DNA from: Desulfovibrio sp. JC010
GTDB taxonomy: Bacteria > Desulfobacterota > Desulfovibrionia > Desulfovibrionales > Desulfovibrionaceae
Direction of reading: 5' to 3'
Assembly: GCF_010470675.1 (NCBI RefSeq)
Contig: NZ_VOIQ01000012.1
Coordinates: forward strand, 89,443-153,442
Length of the DNA: 64,000 bases
Position 1 is the stretch's first letter. The number at the start of each line of letters is the position of its first letter. The notes under the pieces are model-generated. The model was given only the letters and a program-made list of their open reading frames with translations, did no database searches and was not told the origin of the DNA. Shown here piece by piece: positions 1-8,333 of this stretch. The translations under genes and the position numbers were made by a program.

Positions 1-1113
1 GCATTGGTCAGTGTGGATAACGATTGCATGATTACGCAGTTGAACAGGGAGGCGGAAGGCAGGATCATCATTTCCGCTCAGGATGCAGTCGGGCAACCGC
101 TCGCTGAAGTCCTGCCCCGCATGGAGAAGGTGACCGATCTGGTCCGTAAGGCTGTAAACGAGAAAAAAACGTATTGTGAATCCCGACAATTCCGTCTGGA
201 TGACGGTGAACTGTATTATGAGGAGATTACCATTTACCCGCTTACCGCCGATGGTGTGGACGGGGCGGTAATCCGTATTGACGATGTCACGGACCGGACC
301 CGACTGGAGATGATGATGGTCCAGTCCGAAAAAATGATGTCTGTGGGCGGGCTGGCCGCAGGCATGGCCCATGAGATCAACAACCCGCTGGCCGGGGTGC
401 TCGGGCATGTCCATAATATGAGGAATCGTATTTTCGGTGATTTGAAGAAGAATGAGCTTGTTGCCAGAGAGTGCGGGGTGGATCTGGAACTGGTCCGCAG
501 TTATCTGGAACACAGGGAAATACCGAGGATGCTTGACGGTATTGTAGAGTCCGGCAGCAGGGCGGCAACCATTGTTTCGAATATGCTTACCTTCAGCCGT
601 AAAAGTGAGAAAAAACACGAAAAATATAATATCGCTGAATTGCTGGATACTACCATTGAACTGGCCGCAAATGATTATGATTTAAAAAAGCATTATGATT
701 TCAGAAAGATTGAAATTAACAGGGAGTATGCAGAGGATGTTCCCAGCGTAGTCTGCGAGGGAACGGAATTGCAGCAGGTCTTTTTTAATCTGCTGAAAAA
801 TGGTGCAGAAGCCATGACCGAAAAAGAGTTTATTGATGAAACTCCGCATTTCAACTGTCGGGTAAGCAGCGATTCTTCAATGGTTGTGGTGGAGATAGAA
901 GATAATGGTCCGGGGCTTGATGCCGACAGCCGGAAGCGTATCTTTGAACCTTTTTATACTACAAAAGAAGTAGGCAAAGGCACAGGGCTGGGCCTTTCCG
1001 TTTCCTATTTTATCATCAAGGAACAGCACAAAGGTGTGCTTGAAGTGGACTCTTTGCCGGGCAAGTGGACCCGCTTTTCAATTAAACTTCCCTTGGACCA
1101 GAACAGAAGCTAG
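1..1113 (+). CDS. PAS sensor histidine kinase, 5' end outside window
   Basis: This is the C-terminal part of a cytoplasmic-type sensor histidine kinase; the frame is open to the first base, so the start lies upstream. Counting from the first TTG codon, a PAS-like segment covers about residues 1-97, followed by a HisKA dimerisation domain whose phosphoacceptor His is in AAGMAHEINNPLAG (about residue 123). The HATPase_c domain shows the N box (NLLKNGAEAM), G1 (EDNGPG), F box (FEPFYTTK) and G2 (GTGLGLS). The H box HEINNPL is typical of the NtrB-like/HPK4 class. The gene converges on the kinase at 1129-3360 with only 15 bases between stops. The two kinases share most residues from the HisKA domain to the C-terminus, which suggests duplication with inversion. 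No response regulator is adjacent, so the partner is unknown. Confidence 0.93.
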   Translation, partial: ALVSVDNDCMITQLNREAEGRIIISAQDAVGQPLAEVLPRMEKVTDLVRKAVNEKKTYCESRQFRLDDGELYYEEITIYPLTADGVDGAVIRIDDVTDRTRLEMMMVQSEKMMSVGGLAAGMAHEINNPLAGVLGHVHNMRNRIFGDLKKNELVARECGVDLELVRSYLEHREIPRMLDGIVESGSRAATIVSNMLTFSRKSEKKHEKYNIAELLDTTIELAANDYDLKKHYDFRKIEINREYAEDVPSVVCEGTELQQVFFNLLKNGAEAMTEKEFIDETPHFNCRVSSDSSMVVVEIEDNGPGLDADSRKRIFEPFYTTKEVGKGTGLGLSVSYFIIKEQHKGVLEVDSLPGKWTRFSIKLPLDQNRS

Positions 1114-1128
1114 TTTTTATCCGGTCTG

Positions 1129-3360
1129 CTACCGGACCGCCCGCTCAAGTGGAATCCGTGTTGTGAAACGGGTCCATTCCCCTGGAGTTGATTCTACCTC
1201 AATAATGCCGTTGTGATGGCTGGTAATTATGAAATATGAAACCGAAAGTCCCAGTCCGGTTCCTTTTCCCACTTCCTTGGTGGTGTAAAATGGTTCGAAT
1301 ATTCTGGCCCGTGTTTCGTCATCCATGCCGGGACCATTGTCCTCAATCTCTATAACCACGGCTTCGGAGTCCTTTTTTGCCCGGCAGGTAAATTGCGGGC
1401 TTTCGTTTGCGTATTTTTTGCCGCTCATTGCTTCAGCTCCGTTTTTGAGCAGATTCAGGAATACCTGTTGTATCTCGTTGCCGTCACAGTAGATGTCTGG
1501 AATGTCTGTTTCGTAATCACGGATTATTTTTATTTTTCTGAAGTCGTAATGCTTTTCCAGATTATAGTCGTTGGAAGCCAGATCGAGTGTGTTGTCCAGA
1601 AGATCCACCAGATTGTAGCAGCCGTATTGCTTGTCGCTTTTCCGGCTGAAGCTGAGCATGTTGGATACGATCTTTGCAGCCCGGTTTCCGGATTCCTGAA
1701 TGCCCTGAAGCATTTTAGGTATGTCGCGGCCAGTCAGGTAGTTTTGGATTTTATCAAGTGATACGTCACACTCTTCCGCACATTTCAGGTTTGCGGGCAT
1801 TGTGCCGAAGAGTCTTTTTTTCAGATTCTGGGCGTGTCCCAGAATTCCTGCCAGCGGGTTATTGATTTCATGGGCCATCCCGGCGGCCAACCCGCCGATG
1901 GACATCATTTTTTCGGTCTGGACCATGGCCTGTTCCATGCTGACCCGGGTAGTTATGTCCGTGTGTGCGCCGAGGATTCTGACCGCTTGGCCGGATTTAT
2001 CCCATTCAATTATCCGCCCACGGGTGTATATCCATTTATAGGAACCGTCTTTTGTTTTCAGCCTTATTTCCAGTTCGTATTTATCTTCTTTCCCACTTAG
2101 GCAATCCTTAAAAGCTGTGTCGAATTTTTCCCGGTCTGCGGGATGAATGTTGTTGTCGAAAAAACAGCCGAAGGCTGGGACTTCTCTTTGCTTGTAGCCG
2201 AGCATTTCGGCCCAGCGTTCGGAATATTTAAATTCGCCGGTATGCAGATTGTAATCCCAGATTCCGTCATCGGTTGCGTTGATTGCGGTTTTGTAATCCA
2301 CTTCCGCTTTTTTCTGGGCGGAAAGATCGCGGGCAGCAGAGAATACAAGGGTTTTATTGTCCAGCTTGAATGTGCTGGAGCTGATTTCCACCGGGATGAA
2401 GTGACCCTGTTTGGAAATCACCTCAGTTTCAAAAAGATATTGTTTTCGGTTTGCGAAGGCTTCAAATTGGATTTCCAGTTCCTTGTCCGTGTTTGCCGAA
2501 ATGTCAGTGACTTTCATTTGTAAAAGTTCGGAACGGGAATAGCCGAGCATTTCGCAGGCCACGTCGTTTACTTCAATAAATCCGCATTCTTCCAGTATCG
2601 GGCTGTGAATGAAAAAGGCGTCATTGGCATTATTGAATATGGTTGAAATTTTTTCTTCATGTTTTACAATGTGTTGTACAAGGGAATTGTTGGTTTTCAC
2701 ATTGGTAAGCAAACGGTCGATTTCGGATTTATCTTCGGATTCGCCAAAATAGATTCCCGGGGGTACAAAGTAGATGTTGTGTTTGTAGACCTCGGTCCCG
2801 TAAACCATCATGGGGTGGGACTGGATGGCAGCCTTGAGCACGTCATTACTGTATGAGTTTTTGTTGTAAACGCACAGAGACATGAAAGGGTAGTGCGGAA
2901 ACAGTTTTTCGTTGATGATGTTCTCGTAATAAATAAGTTTTTTGTCCAAACCTTCCCCGCCGATGGCAAAGGTGGCTTCTCCGACGGCCCGGACGTTATC
3001 GTATCCCTTATTTATTGACTGGGTGGTGAATTCCTGCCATCCGGTCAGGGTTTCTTCAGGATCGAATCCTTTGCCTGCAGAATAGTGCTCCTGAACATTG
3101 ATGAGTATCAGGCTGCCGTCTTCAAGGTGCTTTTCATGATTTATGCCCAGCTGGCGCAGGTCTTTCAGTACCTGGTCATGGGAATATTCGTCCGTGGCCA
3201 TTATGCAGCAGTCGTTTGTTTGAAGGCCGTCCGCGATAAAGCGGGAGGACACATACCTGTAATCTTCAAGGGCATCGTATAAGAGCATGATGTGTTTTTT
3301 CTCAAACATATACCGTTTGAAATCATATTTGAAAGTAGCTTGCTCTGTTAAATCGTACAT
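1129..3360 (-). CDS. MEDS-PAS-PAS sensor histidine kinase
   Basis: This 743-residue soluble sensor kinase starts with a MEDS domain (about residues 10-180; DcmR-type sensory fold, recognised from HIMLLYDALEDY and the following block). Two PAS domains follow, the second ending in a PAC-like segment (RGRIIEWDKSG), then HisKA with the phospho-His near residue 497 (GMAHEINNPLAG) and HATPase_c (NLLKNGAEAM, EDNGPGMDD, GTGLGLS). The start at 3360 is preferred over the longer frame to 3447 because AGGGGCT precedes it at good spacing. MEDS domains occur in methylotroph and methanogen regulators of C1 and sulfur metabolism, but the ligand here cannot be read from sequence. The catalytic core closely matches the convergent kinase at 1-1113. 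No membrane segment is visible. Confidence 0.93.
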   Translation of the reverse strand: MYDLTEQATFKYDFKRYMFEKKHIMLLYDALEDYRYVSSRFIADGLQTNDCCIMATDEYSHDQVLKDLRQLGINHEKHLEDGSLILINVQEHYSAGKGFDPEETLTGWQEFTTQSINKGYDNVRAVGEATFAIGGEGLDKKLIYYENIINEKLFPHYPFMSLCVYNKNSYSNDVLKAAIQSHPMMVYGTEVYKHNIYFVPPGIYFGESEDKSEIDRLLTNVKTNNSLVQHIVKHEEKISTIFNNANDAFFIHSPILEECGFIEVNDVACEMLGYSRSELLQMKVTDISANTDKELEIQFEAFANRKQYLFETEVISKQGHFIPVEISSSTFKLDNKTLVFSAARDLSAQKKAEVDYKTAINATDDGIWDYNLHTGEFKYSERWAEMLGYKQREVPAFGCFFDNNIHPADREKFDTAFKDCLSGKEDKYELEIRLKTKDGSYKWIYTRGRIIEWDKSGQAVRILGAHTDITTRVSMEQAMVQTEKMMSIGGLAAGMAHEINNPLAGILGHAQNLKKRLFGTMPANLKCAEECDVSLDKIQNYLTGRDIPKMLQGIQESGNRAAKIVSNMLSFSRKSDKQYGCYNLVDLLDNTLDLASNDYNLEKHYDFRKIKIIRDYETDIPDIYCDGNEIQQVFLNLLKNGAEAMSGKKYANESPQFTCRAKKDSEAVVIEIEDNGPGMDDETRARIFEPFYTTKEVGKGTGLGLSVSYFIITSHHNGIIEVESTPGEWTRFTTRIPLERAVR

Positions 3361-3439
3361 GCTTGAGCCCCTGAAAAAAATTGAAAATATATTACCTGCA
3401 TAATACTCAATATGAACGTTCTTGCAACCTGCATATTTA

Positions 3440-3476
3440 TAATGCAAAAGGCCCGCTGCAGATGCAACAGGCCTTT
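3440..3476 (-). terminator. Rho-independent terminator of the small secreted protein gene
   Basis: A stem of 7 bp (aaaggcc/ggccttt) continues into a 5 bp inner stem that pairs better as minus-strand RNA (U-G wobble), with a 4-base loop. On the minus strand it is followed by TTTTGCATT. It lies 47 bases past the stop of the gene at 3523-3801 and just before the MEDS kinase, so it probably separates the two transcripts. Confidence 0.65.
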
Positions 3477-3522
3477 ATGGGGCTGTAGAAGTGGTCTTAA
3501 GTAGGCGGTATCAGAAAAGGGG

Positions 3523-3801
3523 TTACTGTTGCGGAGGGGCCATATTGCCCTGCGGTCCGTTTTCAGGTTTGAGTACGAGGCTGTCGCCCATCTGTTCACA
3601 TGTGCCGGAGATGGTGTCGCCCCACGGTGTGGTGAATTCGGAACTGTCTCCGGCCTGTTTTCCTTCGCAAGCGGTGTATGCTTCTTCGGGCGGGCTCTGA
3701 TGGCCGCCGCGCTGTCCGCCCCCCGGACCGCCCCCTTGTTGGGCGAAGGCCGGGGTTGCGCTGATCAGGGCCAGAACGAATGTCAGGATAAGTTTTTTCA
3801 T
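3523..3801 (-). CDS. Small secreted Gly/Gln-rich protein
   Basis: The 92-residue product begins with a clear Sec signal peptide (MKKLILTFVLALISATPAFA, cleavage after AFA). A short Gly/Gln/Arg-rich linker (QQGGGPGGGQRGG) follows, then a compact domain with two Cys residues in the pattern AYTACEGKQAGD and TPWGDTISGTCEQMGDSLVLKP. I recognise this A-C-E-G-K ... G-D-x-(I/V)-x-G-T-C pattern from small uncharacterised periplasmic proteins of proteobacteria; the two Cys may form a disulfide. No function is known to me. It is a single gene with its own terminator downstream. The only in-frame Met encoding the signal peptide is at 3801. Confidence 0.85.
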   Translation of the reverse strand: MKKLILTFVLALISATPAFAQQGGGPGGGQRGGHQSPPEEAYTACEGKQAGDSSEFTTPWGDTISGTCEQMGDSLVLKPENGPQGNMAPPQQ

Positions 3802-3959
3802 TTATGCTTTCCTATGAAGTATTGTGTTTAATATTTTTGAGAGGGCTGTAAATTCTGGTTTTCCAATTACATTATTAAGTAGAATACTATCAGGCTGGTA
3901 ATCAATTTATAAAAAATTAATAGATGTGAAAAAATGTTAACCGGGCTAGGAGAGGCTCC

Positions 3960-4241
3960 ATGTTAGATAAAGCTTCAGCCATAGAAACAGTAATACGTAA
4001 ATTAAAGAAGCTCCCGGTTGGACGCGGGCTTGACCTGCGGACCTACAAGAGGGACCGTTCCGTGGTGATTTTACGCACAGCTGAAGATGACTTTGAGGTC
4101 ATCGAAGACGGTTTTGATCAGCAACGTTTTTCAGAGGATTTCAAAGGATTGAAAAAGCTGCTCAAAAAGCTGTTGAAGCGGGAATTTCCGCGCAGCAACA
4201 AGATCCGGGTTTATGATGTAAATACGGATGATTTTCTTTGA
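3960..4241 (+). CDS. Conserved hypothetical protein, 93 aa, highly basic centre
   Basis: The 93-residue cytoplasmic protein is preceded by a good ribosome-binding site (AGGAGAGG, 6-7 bases before the ATG). It is rich in Lys and Leu around residues 60-75 (LKKLLKKLLKREFPRS), which could form an amphipathic basic helix, and ends with an acidic tail (DVNTDDFL). The N-terminal part (RDRSVVILRTAEDDFEVIEDGF) looks like a beta hairpin. I do not recognise a named family; similar short proteins are common in Desulfovibrio relatives. It stands alone between a divergent secreted protein and a glycosyltransferase. Confidence 0.8.
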   Translation: MLDKASAIETVIRKLKKLPVGRGLDLRTYKRDRSVVILRTAEDDFEVIEDGFDQQRFSEDFKGLKKLLKKLLKREFPRSNKIRVYDVNTDDFL

Positions 4242-4304
4242 GTCTTAACGGTTTAGTTGCGCATTCCCTTGCGGTGAGATGAGCTTTCCTTTACCCTTCC
4301 CAAT

Positions 4305-5525
4305 ATGCAGAACTCCAATCCGCCCCTCGCTTACGCACAGAGTAAATACAAGGAAAGTGTCATTGCCCGCCCTCAGCTTCAATTGAAAGAAGGTGGCGGA
4401 CAGGCACGGCTGAATATCATCCTGCCTCATTTTTTGACCCGCTGGGCTTTCGGCGGCGTGGTTTCGGCCCTGCAGGTCGCCAAGGCTCTGACTGTCCATT
4501 ATGATTCCATCCGTTTTCTTTCGCTTAATCCGCTGGGTGAGCCGGAGGAGATGTTTGACTTCAAGGATTTCGTTGAAAGCCCGGAAGGAAAAAATATTCA
4601 GTGCGCTGTTGTTCACGGTCCGGAACCTTTGGAAACTACTGCGGATGACGTTTTTTTCTGTACTTACTGGATCAGCACCTTCGTCTGGGAAGAACATGCC
4701 CGGCTGATGGAGCAGGCCGGGAATCCCAAAACCCCGTTTTACTATTTCATTCAGGATTATGAGCCCGGTTTTTATCCTTTCGGTTACCGCTTTGCCATGA
4801 GTCAGGCTTCCTATCGCCACCACGAATACACCCATGCCCTGTTCAATTCCCAGACCCTTGCCAACTGGTTTGATGAAGAGGATTATCCTTTTGCCCGGCG
4901 GTATGTTGTGGTTCCTTCGCTGAACCAGTTTCTGCGTGAACGGTTGGATAAGCTGGACTGGCGACTGGAAAGCAGGGATTCCGAAAAAACGGTAATTTTC
5001 TTTTACGGTCGCCCGGAGCAGCCCCGGAACTGCTTTGCCCCCATTCTGGACGGGCTGGATAGGTTTTTCAGTGAACTAAGCCCGGAAGAACGGGCCGGGT
5101 TTCATGTGCTCAGTGCAGGGCAGGAGCATGAGGATATTCTTCTTTCATCCGGTGTACCCATAAAGAGCATGGGCAAGCTTTCCATGGACAAATACGCGGC
5201 CTATCTGGAATTTTCCCATATCGGAATTTCCTTTATGGTTTCCCCGCATCCGTCCTATCCGCCGCTGGAAATGGCTTCCTTCGGGCTGTATACCATCACC
5301 AATGATTTCGGGCCCAAAAATATTTCCAGAGCCCATCCAAATCTCAAGAGCCTGCCCGCTCCCGATCCCATGCTGCTTGCCGCAGAGCTGCACAAGGCCG
5401 CCCGCTGGGCCGCCAAACGTAAAAGCGCGGTCCAGAAAGCTGTGCTTCCCAACTGCATCAGCCCGCTGCCATGGGAAGAAAATGCCAGAGCCTTAAAGCT
5501 TTCGCCTATTTTCCCTGTGAAGTAG
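4305..5525 (+). CDS. WsaF-like glycosyltransferase
   Basis: This 406-residue protein resembles the WsaF family of rhamnosyl and related glycosyltransferases (GT-B fold). Recognisable parts are the N-terminal block LNIILPHFLTRWAFGGVVSALQ, the central YYFIQDYEPGFYPFGYRFAMSQASY typical of this family, and a C-terminal nucleotide-sugar-binding half (VIFFYGRPEQPRNCF, then ISFMVSPHPSYPPLEMASFG with the E of the family EXE-like site). It probably transfers a sugar in surface polysaccharide synthesis. There is no signal peptide. An in-frame stop at 4275 limits the start, and no strong ribosome-binding site precedes the ATG. It is not within a visible polysaccharide operon, so donor and acceptor are unknown. 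Confidence 0.85.
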   Translation: MQNSNPPLAYAQSKYKESVIARPQLQLKEGGGQARLNIILPHFLTRWAFGGVVSALQVAKALTVHYDSIRFLSLNPLGEPEEMFDFKDFVESPEGKNIQCAVVHGPEPLETTADDVFFCTYWISTFVWEEHARLMEQAGNPKTPFYYFIQDYEPGFYPFGYRFAMSQASYRHHEYTHALFNSQTLANWFDEEDYPFARRYVVVPSLNQFLRERLDKLDWRLESRDSEKTVIFFYGRPEQPRNCFAPILDGLDRFFSELSPEERAGFHVLSAGQEHEDILLSSGVPIKSMGKLSMDKYAAYLEFSHIGISFMVSPHPSYPPLEMASFGLYTITNDFGPKNISRAHPNLKSLPAPDPMLLAAELHKAARWAAKRKSAVQKAVLPNCISPLPWEENARALKLSPIFPVK

Positions 5526-5533
5526 GCCCACGC

Positions 5534-6136
5534 TTAAAGCAGAGCTGGATACACATGGCTGCATGCCATATCCAGAGCGGCAAAGATAAGTGCACCGCCC
5601 ATCAGGTAGTTGAACCACTTCAAATAGCGGGGGTTTTCAATATATCTGGATACCTTCGTCCCGGCAAAAGCATAAGCCAGCGGCGCACCCAGTCCCAGCA
5701 TTCCCAGCCCGATGGACCATGTCGTGATCTGGATTCCCTCGATTCCTGCGGCTGGGAATTGAACCGCTGTCACCGGAAGCACCGCCAGAAATGATTTGGG
5801 GTTCAACAACTGCATGAGCAGTCCGTCGCGAAATTTGAGTGGGCTTCCTTTTTTTTCATCGAGCAGATTTCCGACATCTGAAAACATGATTTTGTATGCG
5901 AGATAGAGAATGAATCCGCAGCCCAAAGCTGAAATTACCGGCATTACTCCATCATTTATCACCGCGCTGCCTGTGTAGCCGATCAAGGCAAACCAGAAGA
6001 AAAGAGCGGTTCCCACCCCCATGCAGAAGGGGATGTGCGCGGAAAAACGGCTTTGCAGACCTCTGTTCAAACTGAGTATATTCACCGGGCCGGGGGTATA
6101 CATTATACCTACGCAATAGAAGAAAATTCCTAACAT
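5534..6136 (-). CDS. LysE/RhtB family exporter
   Basis: This 200-residue inner membrane protein has about six hydrophobic segments and the LysE/RhtB hallmark near the N-terminus (YTPGPVNILSLNRGLQSRF, corresponding to the family TPGPNNxxxxxxG motif). A central LLMQLLNPKSFLAVLP segment matches the family NPKxxLFF motif. Members export amino acids or small metabolites; the substrate cannot be assigned. A ribosome-binding site (AAAAAAGGTT) precedes the ATG at 6136. The gene converges on the glycosyltransferase with 8 bases between the stops and has no regulator beside it. Confidence 0.88.
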   Translation of the reverse strand: MLGIFFYCVGIMYTPGPVNILSLNRGLQSRFSAHIPFCMGVGTALFFWFALIGYTGSAVINDGVMPVISALGCGFILYLAYKIMFSDVGNLLDEKKGSPLKFRDGLLMQLLNPKSFLAVLPVTAVQFPAAGIEGIQITTWSIGLGMLGLGAPLAYAFAGTKVSRYIENPRYLKWFNYLMGGALIFAALDMACSHVYPALL

Positions 6137-6330
6137 GATGTTAACCTTTTTTGAGATAATTGATTACGGAGAACTTCGGTCGTGTCGTAGACCGGCCTCC
6201 ATTCTGGTCAGGAGTATCCAGGGGATTAAGGAAAAGGAATTGGACAAAGTTGCTCTTTTGAGTCTTTTCATGAAATCAGTATGTCGTCTGCGGTCTACAC
6301 ATTCATAGACAAAACTGATAAGTTGACGGA

Positions 6331-7146
6331 ATGAATTTACCTGAAGATCTACCAGACAATATAGTCCGCCTTGTGCAGTCGAAACTGGCTGAGATACGTC
6401 GCACTCAGGGGGAGACCCCCATGGGGCGTGCGGAGCTTGCAGCTATCCGTAACGAAATAGGGGAAATCGCTCCAATAATTGATCCGCTTACTGCGCTGAT
6501 GAAAGACAGAGACAAGGACAGCTCCTACCTGCAGAACAGGGACTTGGGCGAGATGCTGCGCGGGGTTGAGCTTGGCGAATATGCTTTATGCGCTCAATCT
6601 TTGAATTATCTGGAAAAGCAAATTATTGCCCGCCATCCCAAGTGTATTCTTGAGCTGGGCAGCGGAGTCAGCACGCTTGCTTTGCAGACATTCTGCAGAC
6701 CTTTGCGGGAAGCCGGGCAGGAAATACGGATTTTCAGTGTTGAGCAGTCAGATGAATATGCTGCCGAGACCCGCACAAGGCTTTCAGAGCATAATCTTGA
6801 AGACGGTGTTGAGGTGGTCAGCTTTCCCACCCATGATGTTCCCGGACCGAGCGGGCATACTTTCAAATGTTATGATCTTTCCGGGCTGCCCCGCATAATG
6901 GGTGACAACAGGGCTGATTTCGTGCTTATCGACGGACCTCTCGGCCTGCCTGGCAGCCGCGTGCTTACTTTGCCGGATCTTATTCAACGTAAGGTTCTGG
7001 CTGACAATGCTTTCTTTTTAATGGATGACGCCCTGCGTGACGGTGAACAATGGGTCTACGATATCTGGCTGCAACGCAAGGATATTGATCTGCAAGGTGT
7101 TGTCTGGGTCGGCAAAGGGTTTCTTGCGGGGAATGTTATTTTATGA
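6331..7146 (+). CDS. Class I SAM-dependent methyltransferase-like protein
   Basis: This 271-residue protein contains a Rossmann-type methyltransferase motif I (CILELGSGVSTLAL, about residues 107-120), motif II acidic end (IFSVEQSDEYA) and a later DFVLIDGPLGLPGSR segment typical of Methyltransf_24-like enzymes. The N-terminal 90 residues are helical and charged with no known domain. The substrate is unknown; this fold is often found in surface glycan or cofactor clusters. It is convergent with the receiver-kinase pair at 7164-10159 with 17 bases between. The ribosome-binding site is weak (GACGGA adjacent to the ATG), so a slightly later start is possible. Confidence 0.8.
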   Translation: MNLPEDLPDNIVRLVQSKLAEIRRTQGETPMGRAELAAIRNEIGEIAPIIDPLTALMKDRDKDSSYLQNRDLGEMLRGVELGEYALCAQSLNYLEKQIIARHPKCILELGSGVSTLALQTFCRPLREAGQEIRIFSVEQSDEYAAETRTRLSEHNLEDGVEVVSFPTHDVPGPSGHTFKCYDLSGLPRIMGDNRADFVLIDGPLGLPGSRVLTLPDLIQRKVLADNAFFLMDDALRDGEQWVYDIWLQRKDIDLQGVVWVGKGFLAGNVIL

Positions 7147-7163
7147 AGAGGGGATAAGAGGAC

Positions 7164-8333
7164 CTAGGCGGGAATCCTCACATTGATAGTGGTTCCTTTT
7201 CCCAATTTGCTTTCAGCCCATATCTGACCGTTCATAGCTTCGACAAAGCGTCTGGTTATTGCCAGACCTATGCCGGTTTTGCTTGTTTTTTTGGTCAGGT
7301 AATCCTCTCCGATTTCAAAATCATCAAAGATTGTTTCCGTTTTGTCTGCGGAGATACCTGTTCCCTGATCCGACACTTTGAACAGGAGGCATGTTTTTTT
7401 TGAGAAGGAAGTATCCAGACCGACTTCAAAAATTATGGGTCCGGTTTTTGAGTAGCGCATGGCGTTGCGGGCCAGTGTGGAAAAAACTCTGTTCAGTGAT
7501 TCAATATCCACGGTAATATTGTCCGGAACGTCATTCTTAACCAGAAATTGTAGTTCTCGCTTTTCTTCTGCGGTCTGCTTTTCCAATTGCTTTTTCAGGA
7601 GTACTAAATATTCCTCTGAAGCAATGCCGGTTTTGGTTAAGTCAACGCCTTTGGTTTCCAGTCGGGCCAATTCAAGAACATTGTTGTACACATTATTCAG
7701 CGAATGCCCGGATTCACGGATGATACGGCACAGTTCTCTTGTTTTCCCTTTTGCTTCTTCTTCTATAACCTCGATCAAGCCGATGATATGGTTGAGCGGA
7801 GTGCGCAATTCATGACTCATATTGGCCAGAAATGCTGTTTTGGCCCGGCTTGCAGCCTCGGCTTTGTCTTTAGCGTCCAGAAGTTCCTGAGTCCTGACGC
7901 GAACCATCTCTTCCAGGATTTTATTCTGATTATGCAGGGCCAGATGGATTTTTATCCTGCGGCTGACGATGTCACCGTTGATCGGTTTTGAGATATAATC
8001 GACTGCTCCGATCTTCAAGCCTTTGCTCTCGTCTTCGAACTTGGCTTTGGCTGTGATGAATATGACCGGTATCGAATCCGTCCTTATGTCCTGCTTCAGT
8101 TCCCGGCAGGTCTCATATCCATCCATGCCCGGCATCATGATATCGAGGAGGATTATGTCCGGCCTGCGTTCAAAGGCGATTTCCAGAGCCTGTTCCCCGT
8201 TGATGGCAACAAGCAGTTCATAATCCTCTTTCAGGACATCCACCAGCAGGTCTATGTTGTCCGGGTTATCATCTACAATAAGGACGGTGAATTTTTCCGG
8301 GCCGGGCCGGGCAGTGGCTGTGTCTTTCATCAT
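7164..8333 (-). CDS. REC-HisKA-HATPase hybrid kinase
   Basis: This 389-residue cytoplasmic hybrid has an N-terminal receiver domain (acidic pair DD at 21-22, phosphoacceptor D64 in [11 protein letters not shown], conserved K116 in YISKP), a short coiled coil, HisKA (H174 in [16 protein letters not shown]) and HATPase_c ([28 protein letters not shown]). Receiver-first hybrids usually take phosphate from another kinase. Its ATG overlaps the stop of the upstream kinase gene (ATGA at 8330-8333), so the two are translationally coupled and probably form one phosphorelay. No output regulator is nearby. Confidence 0.93.
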   Translation of the reverse strand: MMKDTATARPGPEKFTVLIVDDNPDNIDLLVDVLKEDYELLVAINGEQALEIAFERRPDIILLDIMMPGMDGYETCRELKQDIRTDSIPVIFITAKAKFEDESKGLKIGAVDYISKPINGDIVSRRIKIHLALHNQNKILEEMVRVRTQELLDAKDKAEAASRAKTAFLANMSHELRTPLNHIIGLIEVIEEEAKGKTRELCRIIRESGHSLNNVYNNVLELARLETKGVDLTKTGIASEEYLVLLKKQLEKQTAEEKRELQFLVKNDVPDNITVDIESLNRVFSTLARNAMRYSKTGPIIFEVGLDTSFSKKTCLLFKVSDQGTGISADKTETIFDDFEIGEDYLTKKTSKTGIGLAITRRFVEAMNGQIWAESKLGKGTTINVRIPA

